Shown: positions 24,208 to 33,620 of the stretch, one piece after another
Numbering within the stretch: the first letter of the stretch is position 1
Layout of the letters: each line of letters starts with the position of its first letter
Assembly: GCA_028285625.1 (NCBI GenBank)
Contig: JANQOX010000005.1
Span: 372,001 to 436,000 of the forward strand
Reading direction: 5' to 3'
Length of the DNA: 64,000 nucleotides
Source of the DNA: Myxococcota bacterium
Lineage (GTDB): Bacteria; Myxococcota_A; UBA9160; UBA6930
The notes under the pieces: generated by a model
The model's database searches: none
What the model saw: only the letters and a program-made list of their open reading frames with translations
Told to the model about the DNA's origin: nothing
Program-made: the position numbers and the translations under genes

Positions 24208-26000
24208 TCAACCAGCGAAGACACGATCTTCGAGCACGAGGCGGTCGCCGGCGCGGTAGCGCGCCAGCGGCTCCCGACCCGGCCGGCATCCCAGCTCGCG
24301 AAAGTGGATGTGGTGCGCGTGCAGGTTGCGCCGCGAGCTGCACCCCGGGACGGCGCAGCGCCAGCCGTCGCGCTCGAAGATGCGCAGCCCCTCGGGCCGG
24401 CGGCGGCCGAGCCAGGGGTCGTCGAGCCGCCAGCTTTGCGCGGCGTGGTCGAGCATTGCCTCGAATGCGTCTCCCGGGCTCGGCAGGCGCCCCGTTTCGC
24501 GCTCCAGCGCGAGCCGCACGCTCGCGAGCGTGGCGTCGAACAGCCGCGCGACGTCGGCACCGGCCCCGAGAGTGATGCGGCAACCCTCCAAGCCCTCGGG
24601 CACCCTGCTCCGCTCGTGCCCTCTCTCGGCGCACACACTTGCCGCCCTTCGCCGTCGGTACCCGCAACCTCGACCCCGGTCGCCGCCCAGCGCTCCGGCT
24701 CGTCCTGCCAACGCATCCACGCCTCGGGGTCGGTCTTACGGCACACGAGGGCGGCCTCCACCGCCTCTTCGAGGCGGCGTGCGCTCACCTGCTGCGCGAA
24801 CGCCACCCAGCGCTCGCGCCATGCGCCCTCGGCATCGCGCGCCAGCAGCCGGACGAGGAGTTGCGCCTGAAACCACGAGAGGCGCCCATCGCGGTAGGCC
24901 GAGCCCAGGGCAGGACACAGGTCGCCCGCGCGCTCGACCTGCAGCAGTGCGCGCACCTTGCGCGGTGACATGCCCAGGCGCTCGCGGGCCAGGGTGCCGA
25001 GCGACGTGAAGGCCCCCTTCCATTCGTACTCGGGCGACGAAACCTGACGCAACAGCGGCCCGAGGTCGGCCTCGAGGCGCTGGGCCAGACGCATGGCACG
25101 GCGCAGGCGCGCGTCCAACTCGAAGGGGTCGGCAGAAGACGTGCCCATGCCCTCGAGCAGCGGACGCAGGAAACGCGGTAGCTCGCAGGGCACGGCCGGC
25201 GACACGCCGCTCGCACTCGAAGTGCTGGGCGCCTGCTCAGGCGATGGCTCCGGACGAGGCCGCTCGTCCGACCGTTCCTCCACACCGGGGTCGGTGCGTC
25301 GCGGCGCCTGAACGATGTGTTCGCCCTCCAGAATCGACCCATCCGGCGGCAGCGGCAGCGCCGAGAGCACCTCGGCCGTCACCATCTCGAGCACCGCGCC
25401 TGCCGGGAGCCGCTGGCCCGCCACCTGCGGCGCCGCCTTCCGCAGCCGCTGCCACTTCATGGCGACGCCGAACGAGGCGGGGATGCGCACCCACGCCCGG
25501 GCCCCTTCTTCGACCCCTTCGCTCTTCGTTGCGTCGCCGGCACTCGCCGCGCCAGCCTCGAGCGCCCCGCGGTTGGCCGCGCGTGCCGCGCGCTCCACTG
25601 CCCGCACCGACTGCATCTGCGCCCAGGCGATCCACGTGGCTTCGTCTTCGGGCACGACGAACCGGGCGAGCAGGCGCACCTTGCTCCACGCGAGCGCGCC
25701 GTCGACGAGCGCGCGCTCGAGGCCGGGCAAGCCAGCGAGCGCGCGTTCGACCCGCGCCCAGTCCTGAAGCGAGCGCGCCGAACACCCGAGCCGCTCGCGC
25801 GCGTAGTCGCCGAGGCGCGCGTAGCCCAGCCGCTGCCAGCCTTCGCACGCGACGAGCCGTCCCGCCAGGGCCGCGACCACCCGGCGCAGCGGCCCGGCCG
25901 AGCGCGCGAGCGCTTCGAGGCGTACCTCGGGATCGGGCTGGCACGTAGTGGCCTGCCCGTCGCCGAGATCGACGAAGGCTGCCGCATCTTCGAGGTTCAC
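24208..26000 (-). pseudogene. DUF222-like / HNH endonuclease gene with internal frameshift
   Basis: From GTG 26000 the frame encodes two successive copies of a helical DUF222-like module (ARLGDYARERLGCSARSLQD... and GTLARERLGMSPRKVRALLQ..., each followed by an LLARF/LLAR-D-E-A-W block). At about 24600-24650 the frame shifts by one. The HNH nuclease domain (RIFERDGWRCAVPGC, then RRNLHAHHIHFRELG) is found only in the other frame, which stops at 24208 exactly where ATPase homology begins. Such DUF222-HNH genes are often multicopy and behave like selfish genes. A sequencing error at the shift cannot be excluded. Confidence 0.75.
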
Positions 26001-26109
26001 GTCCCGACCCTACCGACGGAGCGTGACGAATCCGGTCATACGGGGGGGCGAGCCCGCGCGCCACTGCAGGCGACACGCGCCCGCATGCCGAGTGGCTAGC
26101 ATCCGGCTC

Positions 26110-27849
26110 GTGGGCGAGTCCTCGAAACCCGTTTCCGACCGTCCCGCGGAGTCGCTGGTCGGCACTGCGCTGCGTGACCTCGGCCGCCTGCAGCAGGTGG
26201 CCAGCGTGGTGGCGCGCCATGGTTTCGGCGAACTGCTCATGCGCACGCCGCTGGGGCGGCGACTGTTCCGCGGCGACGAGATGCCGGAGGGAGAGGCCGA
26301 GTTGGCGCGCGACGCCGCGCCCGTGCGCTTCACGCGTCTGTTGGCCGAGCTGGGGCCCACCTACATCAAGCTGGGCCAGATCCTCTCGATGCGGCGCGAT
26401 CTCCTCCCGCCCGACTGGATCGAGGCGCTCGAGACGCTCCAGGACGACGCACCCGAGATCTCGTACGAGAAGGTCCGGGCGGTCGTCGAAGAGGGTCTCG
26501 GGACGACGCTCGAGCAAGCCTTTGCGCGCTTCGACCGCGAACCGCTCGCCACCGCGTCGATCGGTCAGATCCATCGGGCCACGACCCAGGCCGGGGAACC
26601 GGTGGTGGTGAAGGTTCAGCGACCGGGCATCGAGGCGACGATGCGAGGCGATCTCGACCTGCTCTTCCTCGCGGCGCAGGTGCTCGAGGCGAGCATCGAC
26701 GAGATGCAGCTTCTCGGCGTGACGCAGGTGGTCGAGGAGTTCGAGAAGGGTCTGCTCCAGGAGCTCGACTTCGGCATCGAGATCGGCAACCTGCTCGAAG
26801 CACGCAGCCATCTGGACCCCGAGCGGCACGTGACGGTGCCCCGCCCCTACCCCGACCTCTCCTGTCACAACGTGCTCACCATGGAGTTCTTCGAGGGGCG
26901 GCCCCTGCGCGACCTCGAGCCGCGCAGCGGGCAGGCGCGCCATGCGGTCGAAGAGGTCGTCCACACCGCGTGCAAGCAGGTCTTCATCGACGGCTTCTTC
27001 CACGGGGACCCCCACGCCGGCAACATCCTGATCGACGGCAAGGGAACCCTCTGCATGCTCGACCTGGGGCTCGCGGGTCGGCTGAGCAACGCCCAGCGCG
27101 ATCAGTTCGTGAGCCTCGCGATCGCGACCCTGGCCGGCGACAGTGCCACGATCGCGCGCATCATGCTGCGGATGGGCACGCCCACCCAGCGCGTCCCGCT
27201 CGCGGAGCTGCGCGCCGAGATCGAGCGCATTCGCGACAAGTACCTGGGCGTGGAGAGTCTCGCCGACCTCGACTCGGCCGCCTTCGCGGAGGAGTTTGCG
27301 GATGCGGCCCAGCGCTTCCGCATCAAGCTGGCGCCCGAATACGCGATCCTCGCCAAGGCGGGCAGCACGATCGAGGGAATCATCCGCCACCTCCATCCCG
27401 AGGTGGACCTGGCCGCGATCAGCCGGCCCTACGTGCAGGAGATGCTCGCGGCGCGCTACGCGCCGGCGACGCTGGTCGGAGACTTCCTCGGCGAAGCGGG
27501 CGGCCTGGCATCGCTCGTCCGCGAGCTGCCGCCGAAGCTCGACCAGATCCTGCACGACGTCGAGAGCGGCAACGTGCAGGTGCGCGCGGTGACCCCCGAG
27601 CTCGACGATGTGCCCGACCTGCTGCACCAGCTCGCAGGACGCCTGGGCCTCACCGCGTTCGCCGGCTCGATGACGCTGGCCGCGGCGCTGCTGCTGGCGA
27701 GCGACGGCGCCGCCGCCTGGCGGGCCGTTCTCGGTGTGATCTGTGCGCTCACGGCCGCGGGTGCGTGGACGGTGCTGTTCGGGTGGCACCTGGTCGGGCG
27801 CGGCAAGCCCCTTCGCCTGCGACCGTGGATCCGCATCTTCCGGCGTTGA
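26110..27849 (+). CDS. UbiB/AarF (ABC1) family atypical kinase
   Basis: The 579-residue protein has the ABC1-family landmarks: the KxGQ motif (YIKLGQILSMR, K87-Q90), the Ala-rich loop LATASIGQIHRA in place of a Gly-rich loop, VVVKVQRPG with the ATP lysine, HGDPHAGNILI (about 298) and DLGLAGRL (about 318) as the metal-binding Asp. Two hydrophobic segments end the protein. UbiB-type proteins are membrane-tethered ATPases needed for quinone synthesis or lipid handling. No ubiquinone gene is adjacent. GTG 26110 is the only start that avoids the preceding divergent gene. Confidence 0.92.
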   Translation: MGESSKPVSDRPAESLVGTALRDLGRLQQVASVVARHGFGELLMRTPLGRRLFRGDEMPEGEAELARDAAPVRFTRLLAELGPTYIKLGQILSMRRDLLPPDWIEALETLQDDAPEISYEKVRAVVEEGLGTTLEQAFARFDREPLATASIGQIHRATTQAGEPVVVKVQRPGIEATMRGDLDLLFLAAQVLEASIDEMQLLGVTQVVEEFEKGLLQELDFGIEIGNLLEARSHLDPERHVTVPRPYPDLSCHNVLTMEFFEGRPLRDLEPRSGQARHAVEEVVHTACKQVFIDGFFHGDPHAGNILIDGKGTLCMLDLGLAGRLSNAQRDQFVSLAIATLAGDSATIARIMLRMGTPTQRVPLAELRAEIERIRDKYLGVESLADLDSAAFAEEFADAAQRFRIKLAPEYAILAKAGSTIEGIIRHLHPEVDLAAISRPYVQEMLAARYAPATLVGDFLGEAGGLASLVRELPPKLDQILHDVESGNVQVRAVTPELDDVPDLLHQLAGRLGLTAFAGSMTLAAALLLASDGAAAWRAVLGVICALTAAGAWTVLFGWHLVGRGKPLRLRPWIRIFRR

Positions 27850-27875
27850 CCGCCCATTCGTCTTCCGTGGCGCAT

Positions 27876-27893
27876 ACGGGTTCTCCAACCCGT
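27876..27893. terminator. Hairpin between convergent genes, possible bidirectional terminator
   Basis: ACGGGTT (27876-27882), loop CTCC, AACCCGT (27887-27893) form a perfect 7-bp stem with a tetraloop. It lies in the 61-bp gap between the stops of the UbiB-like and OmpA-like genes. No T-run follows on either strand, so it may pause or protect ends rather than terminate by itself. Confidence 0.45.
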
Positions 27894-27910
27894 CCGCGGC
27901 AGGCGTGCCG

Positions 27911-29143
27911 TCAGCCGCCGGGATCGTCGGCGCACCTCACCTCGACCCGCCGGTTGAGCACCCGCCCGGCCTCGTCGTCGTTCGAGGCGATCGGGCGGAC
28001 CTCGCCGACACCCACGGCCTCGATCCGTTCCGCGGCGATGCCGCGCCGAACGAGGTCGTCGACGACCGAGCGCGCGCGTCGCCCCGAGAGGTCGAGGTTG
28101 TACGCGCTCGACCCTTCGCTCGATGTGTGGCCTTCGATCCGGATTCGCGCGGCCGGATCGCCGGAGAGGCCGGCGTAGAGCTGGGCGAGGATCGGATCGG
28201 CGTCGGGACGCAGGGTGGCCTCGTCGAAGTCGAAGCCGATGCCATGGATGACGGAGCCGCAGCCGAGCGCGGGCGCGGGGATCTCCGTGCACTTCGTCGT
28301 CGTGCCGGCGGGCGCGACGTCGCCGGCGTAGAGTCGGAAGGGTGCGCCGTTGGTAGAGGCGACGCCGTCGATGGCTCCCTGGCCATCGACGAGCAGGACG
28401 AAGAGGGTCTCCACCCCGGATGTCGGGTCCTCGCCGCGAGCCCGCAGCACGTTCCCCGACACGGTGCCCGAGAGCAGGCCACCGCTGCCGTAGCAGCCGG
28501 TCACGGTGGGCCCGTCCTGTGTGAGTTCGATCAGCACCCCGCGGCCCTTCCAGATTCCGTCGAACGAATCGGACAGGGGGACGGGTTCCTGGTGTCCGTT
28601 GCCGATGAGCTCGCTGAACTCGAAGAACATGAGGTCGGACAGGAGGGCGATGCCGCCCACGAGCCGGAGCTTCACCCAGCGTACCGCCGGGCTCGCGACG
28701 ATCTCGAGGTCGGTTGTGAGGCCCCGCTTCTCGTGGGTCGAGAGCTCGCCCCGGGCGATCAGCGTGTACTCGCCGTCGGCCGCCTCGGCCGTGCCGTAGA
28801 CCTCGACGAGCCGGCTGAACGTCTGCGATGGGCTCGGCGTCTCGTGGATCTCGGGCACGGCGAGCCGGTCGAAGGTCGTGAGTGCCGGCAGCTCGAAGAC
28901 GAACTCGGTGACGGTATCCGCCGCGGCGCGTCCGATCATCGAGAAGCCGCCGGGGTTGCCGTCGATCACCTTCAGGGCGATGTCGCCACCGGGCTGCTTG
29001 GGCCCGGTCGTGCTCCAACTCACCGGGAGGGCGCCTTGCGCGAGCGTCAGGTAGTCGGTCCGCACGGCTTCCTGCGCCACCGCGGGCAGCGACGCCAGGA
29101 GGATCGCGGCCAGTAGGACGGCTTTCAGGGTGCGTCGCGTCAT
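27911..29143 (-). CDS. OmpA-family outer-membrane/peptidoglycan-associated protein
   Basis: The 410-residue protein begins with a signal peptide (MTRRTLKAVLLAAILLASLP AVA). About 270 residues of beta-rich sequence follow, including a discoidin-like segment in the first half. The C-terminal OmpA domain (about 295-405) has GFDFDEATLRPDADPIL, IEGHTSSEGSSAYNLDLSGR and GVGEVRPIASNDDEAGRVLN, the peptidoglycan-binding pattern with conserved Asp and Arg. It probably anchors an envelope structure to the cell wall. ATG 29143 lies 21 nt downstream of the membrane protein gene. Confidence 0.9.
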   Translation of the reverse strand: MTRRTLKAVLLAAILLASLPAVAQEAVRTDYLTLAQGALPVSWSTTGPKQPGGDIALKVIDGNPGGFSMIGRAAADTVTEFVFELPALTTFDRLAVPEIHETPSPSQTFSRLVEVYGTAEAADGEYTLIARGELSTHEKRGLTTDLEIVASPAVRWVKLRLVGGIALLSDLMFFEFSELIGNGHQEPVPLSDSFDGIWKGRGVLIELTQDGPTVTGCYGSGGLLSGTVSGNVLRARGEDPTSGVETLFVLLVDGQGAIDGVASTNGAPFRLYAGDVAPAGTTTKCTEIPAPALGCGSVIHGIGFDFDEATLRPDADPILAQLYAGLSGDPAARIRIEGHTSSEGSSAYNLDLSGRRARSVVDDLVRRGIAAERIEAVGVGEVRPIASNDDEAGRVLNRRVEVRCADDPGG

Positions 29144-29164
29144 GGGGCAGATCCCGCCGGTTCG

Positions 29165-29998
29165 CTACGCAGCATCCTCGTCGGGCCCCGCGCGCAGGAG
29201 GTCCTCGCGCAGCAGCTGGAACGCCCAGACGCCGAAGATCATCGGGAAGACGAAGTACTGGTATTGCGTCCACACCAGGGCCAGCAGGGTGTCGGCCAGG
29301 CCGCCCGCCATGTTCACGAAGCCGTCGAAGACCTCCGAGAACGAGAAGATGAAGGTCGCCGCGATGGGCTCGCCGCAGCCGATCACGGCGATCAGGTAGC
29401 GGTACGGCGAGCGGCGCCGGTTCAGGTGGAAGAACCACAGGACCGTGGCGACGTTCACGAACGCGAACATCTCGACCGCGTAGAACGTGCCGTCGCGGTT
29501 GATGGTGCGCAGGTCGACCGAGCCGAACGAGGCGAGGACCCACCAGACCATGTTCGGGAGGCTCTCCCGCATGTGCCCGGTCTTCGCGACGATGTCCTGG
29601 AGGGTGTGCAGGTCGACGAACAGGACCGGGGAGAGGAGCACCCAGGGAATCTCCCAGAGCACGTTCGTCATCGTGTAGGAGACCATCCAGATCACCAGGC
29701 AGTCGTGGTAGAGCTCGTGCTTCGAGCGGGTCTCGCGCCGACTCGCGAAGAGGGCGAGCAGCCAGCCGTTGAGCCAGATGCTGATCCCGTAGAGCGCGAT
29801 CTTCGAGCTCGTCGTGAAGTCGAGAACGCCCGCGAAGAAGAGCGCGCCGCAGACGCCGACGCCGCCCCAGAAGAACGCCGTCCAGGCCAGGAAGTAGCTG
29901 CGGGCCGTCCTGGAGAGGGAGCGCGCGACGGGTCCTTGCGCGATCGCGGCCGGCGCGACGCGGGTGGGAGCGGAGAGGGATTCGGCCGAGACGCTCAT
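29165..29998 (-). CDS. Polytopic membrane protein of unknown function
   Basis: The 277-residue protein has about seven hydrophobic helices and short loops. Conserved-looking polar residues sit inside or next to helices (KHELYHDCLVIWMVSYTMTN, TNVLWEIPWVLLSP, GCGEPIAATFIFSFSE), a pattern loosely like EXPERA/emopamil-binding sterol isomerase-type proteins. I do not see enough to assign that family. The start is ATG 29998; the gene is probably co-transcribed with the OmpA-like gene 21 nt downstream. Confidence 0.7.
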   Translation of the reverse strand: MSVSAESLSAPTRVAPAAIAQGPVARSLSRTARSYFLAWTAFFWGGVGVCGALFFAGVLDFTTSSKIALYGISIWLNGWLLALFASRRETRSKHELYHDCLVIWMVSYTMTNVLWEIPWVLLSPVLFVDLHTLQDIVAKTGHMRESLPNMVWWVLASFGSVDLRTINRDGTFYAVEMFAFVNVATVLWFFHLNRRRSPYRYLIAVIGCGEPIAATFIFSFSEVFDGFVNMAGGLADTLLALVWTQYQYFVFPMIFGVWAFQLLREDLLRAGPDEDAA

Positions 29999-30035
29999 GC
30001 GGGCTCCTTGTGGTCGGCTCGGGGCGGGTGCCCAT

Positions 30036-30097
30036 TCTAGTCCGTCCGCGTGGGTCGAGGCCTCGGTCTAGTCCTTCCGGGTGGGTCGAGGCTCCCG
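30036..30097. repeat. Tandem pair of 25-bp repeats, 31-bp period
   Basis: TCTAGTCCGTCCGCGTGGG(TCGAGG) at 30036-30060 recurs at 30067-30091 with 2 mismatches in 25; each copy is followed by a short C/G-rich linker. The pair fills the 126-bp gap between the DUF4336 gene stop and the start of the membrane-protein gene, so it could lie in that gene's promoter region. Confidence 0.7.
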
Positions 30098-30124
30098 GTG
30101 CGACGCGGGCGGAGTCGATGGGGA

Positions 30125-30856
30125 TCAGGCGCGCTGGTCTCGTCTTTCCGAGGCTCCGTCGTCGCGGGGCGCGGCGAGCCATCGCAGCCCGCGCGCGAGT
30201 GCGGCGCGGCCGCCCGAGGCGGCGCAGGTGCCGTGGGCGATCAGCATCCGCTCGGGGTTCCAGGCCAGGGCCGTGCGCAGGGCTTCGCGCGCCTGCTTGC
30301 GCCGCACGAAGCTCGCGCGCCACTCGCGCGGCGTGCTGCCGTCCGGCCCCACCAGACCGTCGGCGCGCATGGCGAGGCCCCGCCAGCCGCCCTGCGCATC
30401 GGGGTCGTGTCGCTGCACGAGGTCGCACACCAGCACGGTGCGCGACGGACGGTGGTGGAACATCACCTCTTCCATCACGAGGGAGCCGCCGAACACCACC
30501 TGATCGATGGCGCCGCCCCAGGCCGGGTGCGGTGTGTCGCCGAGCTCGGCGTGGAAGCGCAGGTCGGGGCGCTTGGCGGCGAGACCGGGTGGCGCATGCA
30601 GCCGCGCTTCGGGATACGCCTCGGCCCATGGCCCCAGGAACAGGTGGTGGATCTTGTTGGGCTCGACCAGGTCGGTCACCGGCCCGAGTTCCGCGAGTGC
30701 ATCGCGCAGCGCGTCGTCGAGTTCGATGGGCGACCAGACCCACAGCCCCCCGTCGGGCAACACCGCCACTGCCATGCGGGTCGGGTACGGAAAGCCGTAG
30801 AACGACACCACGGGTCCTTCGGCGACGAACAGGTCCTGGCCGAAGGGCGTGAGCAC
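30125..30856 (-). CDS. DUF4336-family protein (metallo-beta-lactamase-like fold)
   Basis: The 243-residue protein matches DUF4336: TPFGQDLFVAEGPVVSFYG start, WVWSPIELDD, VEPNKIHHLFLGPWAEAYP with the family's His pair, HAELGDTPHPAW, and a late FHHRPSRTVLVCDL. DUF4336 resembles metallo-beta-lactamase hydrolases; no reaction is established. GTG 30856 sits 2 nt after the stop of the histidine phosphatase gene. The upstream open frame overlaps that gene and is not coding. Confidence 0.85.
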   Translation of the reverse strand: MLTPFGQDLFVAEGPVVSFYGFPYPTRMAVAVLPDGGLWVWSPIELDDALRDALAELGPVTDLVEPNKIHHLFLGPWAEAYPEARLHAPPGLAAKRPDLRFHAELGDTPHPAWGGAIDQVVFGGSLVMEEVMFHHRPSRTVLVCDLVQRHDPDAQGGWRGLAMRADGLVGPDGSTPREWRASFVRRKQAREALRTALAWNPERMLIAHGTCAASGGRAALARGLRWLAAPRDDGASERRDQRA

Positions 30857-30858
30857 GG

Positions 30859-31545
30859 CTAACGCACCGGGCCGTCGAGCCCGGCCTGGTGGGCGACCTC
30901 GCTGAAGGCGGTCATGGCGAAGATGGCACCCGTCGAGACCGGCACGGCACGCAGCCGCGTGATGCCCGCCCAAGCGCTCGAGAACCGGATCCACGCCCAC
31001 GGAACCGGGTCGATGCCCAGCAGGTGCGAGATGATCACGGCGTTGGTGCCCTCGTGGGCGACGATCAGCAGCCGCTCGGGCGCGTCGGGGATCTGCCAGA
31101 GCCGGTGTCCCCCGTCTTCGTGGATCTCCACGCGGTGGTCGCCCACCAACAGCCCTTCGATCCCCGACGACACGCGTTCGTACATGTGCCGGAAGCTCTC
31201 GCCCCCCGGTAGCCCGTCCCAGTGCTTCTCGAGGTCGCGCGCCCGGGCCTCGCGAAAGAAGGTCTGCACGTCCTCGGCGGTCTTGCCGTGCATCTTCGGC
31301 GCCCGCAGCTCGGCGAGCCAGGACTGCACGACCGGCTCCATGCCCACGGCGTGGCCGATCGGTGCGGCGGTTTCACGCGCCCGCCGCAGTGGGCTCACGT
31401 AGAAGGCATCGAAGCGCTCGTCCGCCAGGGCCTTGGCCGTGCAGGCCGCCTGGGCGTGCCCATGCGGGGTGAGTTCGGGCTCGTCGCGGGCGGTCCCGTC
31501 CGGCTCCCAGTCGGGTTGCCCATGTCGGACCAGCACGATCTCCAA
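30859..31545 (-). CDS. Histidine phosphatase (phosphoglycerate-mutase-like) family protein
   Basis: The 228-residue protein starts MEIVLVRHGQPDWEPDG, the RHG motif with the phospho-accepting His8. SPLRRARETAAPIGH provides the Arg that clamps phosphate, Glu lies in the AELRAPK region, and the second catalytic His is in LIVAHEGTNAVII. The branch acts on small phosphorylated metabolites or phosphoproteins; the substrate cannot be predicted. It is co-transcribed with the DUF4336 gene 2 nt downstream and divergent from the DUF3604 gene. Confidence 0.92.
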   Translation of the reverse strand: MEIVLVRHGQPDWEPDGTARDEPELTPHGHAQAACTAKALADERFDAFYVSPLRRARETAAPIGHAVGMEPVVQSWLAELRAPKMHGKTAEDVQTFFREARARDLEKHWDGLPGGESFRHMYERVSSGIEGLLVGDHRVEIHEDGGHRLWQIPDAPERLLIVAHEGTNAVIISHLLGIDPVPWAWIRFSSAWAGITRLRAVPVSTGAIFAMTAFSEVAHQAGLDGPVR

Positions 31546-31624
31546 TGCCCACCTCCTCGGCCGATGCGAAGGACGGTAGGGTATCGGCTCACGGTCCAGG
31601 GGCAGTGCCCCAGGGAGAAAGAAC

Positions 31625-33598
31625 GTGCACCGCCTTCGCGCAGGCCTGGCCGCGCTCGCCCTGGCGGCGGCCTGCGATCAGATCGGCGCCGGCCACGAGC
31701 CCTGGCAACGACCACCGGGTGCCGCCCGGGGCCAGGTGGCCGAGCGCGAACCCTGCAGCCATCGCGACCCGGGGCGCCAGGCCTGGTTCGGCGACCTGCA
31801 CGTCCACACCAGCCTCTCGTTCGATGCCAGCGTCTGGGGCACACGCCTCGGGCCCGACGACGCCTACCGGTTTGCCCGCGGCGAGCCAGTCGAGGTGGCG
31901 CCGGAGTCGTTCGCGCGCATCGACCGGCCGCTCGACTTCGCGGCCGTCACCGACCATGCCGAATGGATGGGTGAGGTGCGCCAGTGCACCACACCCGGCA
32001 GCACCTCCTACGAGAGCGACGGATGCCAGGTGTTTCGCGGGCAGCGGCGCTCGTTGCTGGCGCGCGTGCTCGGTCTGCAGGGGATGGCGGCGCGCATGCC
32101 GGGCATCGTGGGCCTGTTCGGACGCCTGCCCGAGGTCTGCGGGCCCGAAGGCGAGGGCTGTCGCGCTTCGCTCGCCGACGCCTGGGGCGAGACCCGCGCG
32201 GCGGCCGAGCGGCACTACGACCGCTCGTCCGCGTGCCGCTTCACGACGTTCCACGCCTGGGAGTACAGCGCCTCGCCCGAGCGCTCGAAGGTGCACCGCA
32301 ACGTGATCCTGCGCAGCGAGGTCGTGCCCGAGATCCCCATCTCGTGGATCGACACGCCCACCGCCCCCGAGCTGTGGCGCAAGCTCGACGCGCTCTGCAA
32401 CGACCAGCCGGGCTGCGAGGCCCTGGCGATCCCCCACAACCCGAACCGATCGAACGGCAAGGTGTTCGAGCTGGCGTACCTGGCGCTTCCTGAAGAGGAC
32501 CAGGCCGACGCTGCCGCCCTGCGCGCGCGGCTCGAGCCCGTGGTCGAAGTGACGCAGATCAAGGGCGACAGCGAGTGCCGCGTGCAGGGTGGGTTCGGTG
32601 CGCCCGACGAGCTGTGCGCCTTCGAGAAGATGCGTGAGATGCCGGGCGTCGCGTACGACGACTGCGGCGAGGGCACCGGCACGGGCGGCGCCCAGGGTCG
32701 GGGCTGTCTCTCGCGCCGCGACATGGTGCGCCCCGCGCTCGTCGAGGGGTTGCGCGAGCAGCAGCGGCTGGGCACCAACCCGCTGGCCTTCGGCCTGATC
32801 GGCAGCACCGACACGCACACGGCCACGCCCGGCGCAGTGTCCGAGCGCACCTATCCGGGCTCGCAGGGGCCCGAGAGCGCGACGTCCGCGCAGCGGCTGG
32901 CACTCGATCCCGAAGACCCGGTGTCGTCTCCCGTCTGGCGCAGCCCGGGCGGACTCGCCGGGATCTGGGCCGAAGAGAACTCGCGCGAGGCGCTGTTCGA
33001 TGCGCTTCGCCGGCGCGAAGTGTTCGCCACGAGCGGTCCGCGCATCCGTCCCCGACTGGTGGCGGGGTTCGGCCTGCCGCGCGACCTGTGCACGGGGGGT
33101 GACTTCTCGCGCGGCGAGGCCGCGGGGGGCGTGCCCATGGGTGGGGACATGCCCGCACACACCCCCGGTACTGGCGCCCTTCGGATCGCCGTCGCGGCCC
33201 TGCGCGACCCCGGCACGGTCGACGCACCGGGGGGGCTCTTGCAGCGAATCCAGGTGATCAAGGGGTGGGTCGGCGCCGACGGCACCCTGCACGAGCGCGT
33301 GGTCGACGTGGCAGGCGGGCCGAACGATGCCGACGTCGACCCCGCGACCTGCGCGCCCCGCGGCCCCGGGGCCGAGCACCTCTGCGCGGTCTGGGAGGAC
33401 GAGCAGTTCGACCCCGCCGAGCCGGCCGTCTACTACGCGCGCGTGCTCGAGAACCCGAGCTGCCGCTGGACCACCTGGGAGTGTCTGGCGCTGCCGCCGG
33501 GCGAGCGGCCGCCGGCCTGCGGCGACCCACGCATCCCGGTTACCCTGCAGGAGCGCGCCTGGACGTCGCCGGTCTGGTACCAGCCGGGCCCGTCCTAG
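31625..33598 (+). CDS. DUF3604-domain lipoprotein
   Basis: The 657-residue protein has a short signal with lipobox LAAAC (Cys at about 16). The DUF3604 core includes WFGDLHVHTSLSFDASVWGT, AVTDHAEWMGE, FHAWEYSASPERSKVHRN, IPHNPNRSNGK, GLIGSTDTHTATPGA and REVFATSGPRIRPRL. The spaced His/Asp motifs resemble PHP-type metal-dependent hydrolases. The biochemical role is not established. The GTG start has a GGGAGA site. It precedes the PhyH-crotonase-PhyH genes by 22 bp on the same strand, so it may belong to that operon. Confidence 0.92.
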   Translation: MHRLRAGLAALALAAACDQIGAGHEPWQRPPGAARGQVAEREPCSHRDPGRQAWFGDLHVHTSLSFDASVWGTRLGPDDAYRFARGEPVEVAPESFARIDRPLDFAAVTDHAEWMGEVRQCTTPGSTSYESDGCQVFRGQRRSLLARVLGLQGMAARMPGIVGLFGRLPEVCGPEGEGCRASLADAWGETRAAAERHYDRSSACRFTTFHAWEYSASPERSKVHRNVILRSEVVPEIPISWIDTPTAPELWRKLDALCNDQPGCEALAIPHNPNRSNGKVFELAYLALPEEDQADAAALRARLEPVVEVTQIKGDSECRVQGGFGAPDELCAFEKMREMPGVAYDDCGEGTGTGGAQGRGCLSRRDMVRPALVEGLREQQRLGTNPLAFGLIGSTDTHTATPGAVSERTYPGSQGPESATSAQRLALDPEDPVSSPVWRSPGGLAGIWAEENSREALFDALRRREVFATSGPRIRPRLVAGFGLPRDLCTGGDFSRGEAAGGVPMGGDMPAHTPGTGALRIAVAALRDPGTVDAPGGLLQRIQVIKGWVGADGTLHERVVDVAGGPNDADVDPATCAPRGPGAEHLCAVWEDEQFDPAEPAVYYARVLENPSCRWTTWECLALPPGERPPACGDPRIPVTLQERAWTSPVWYQPGPS

Positions 33599-33620
33599 CC
33601 CCGCATCCGAGGAGCCACCG

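Noticed and set aside
25237..27888. A minus-strand open frame of 883 codons antisense to the UbiB-like kinase
   Set aside because: Composition is His/Arg/Glu-rich; the plus strand carries all ABC1-kinase motifs in order.
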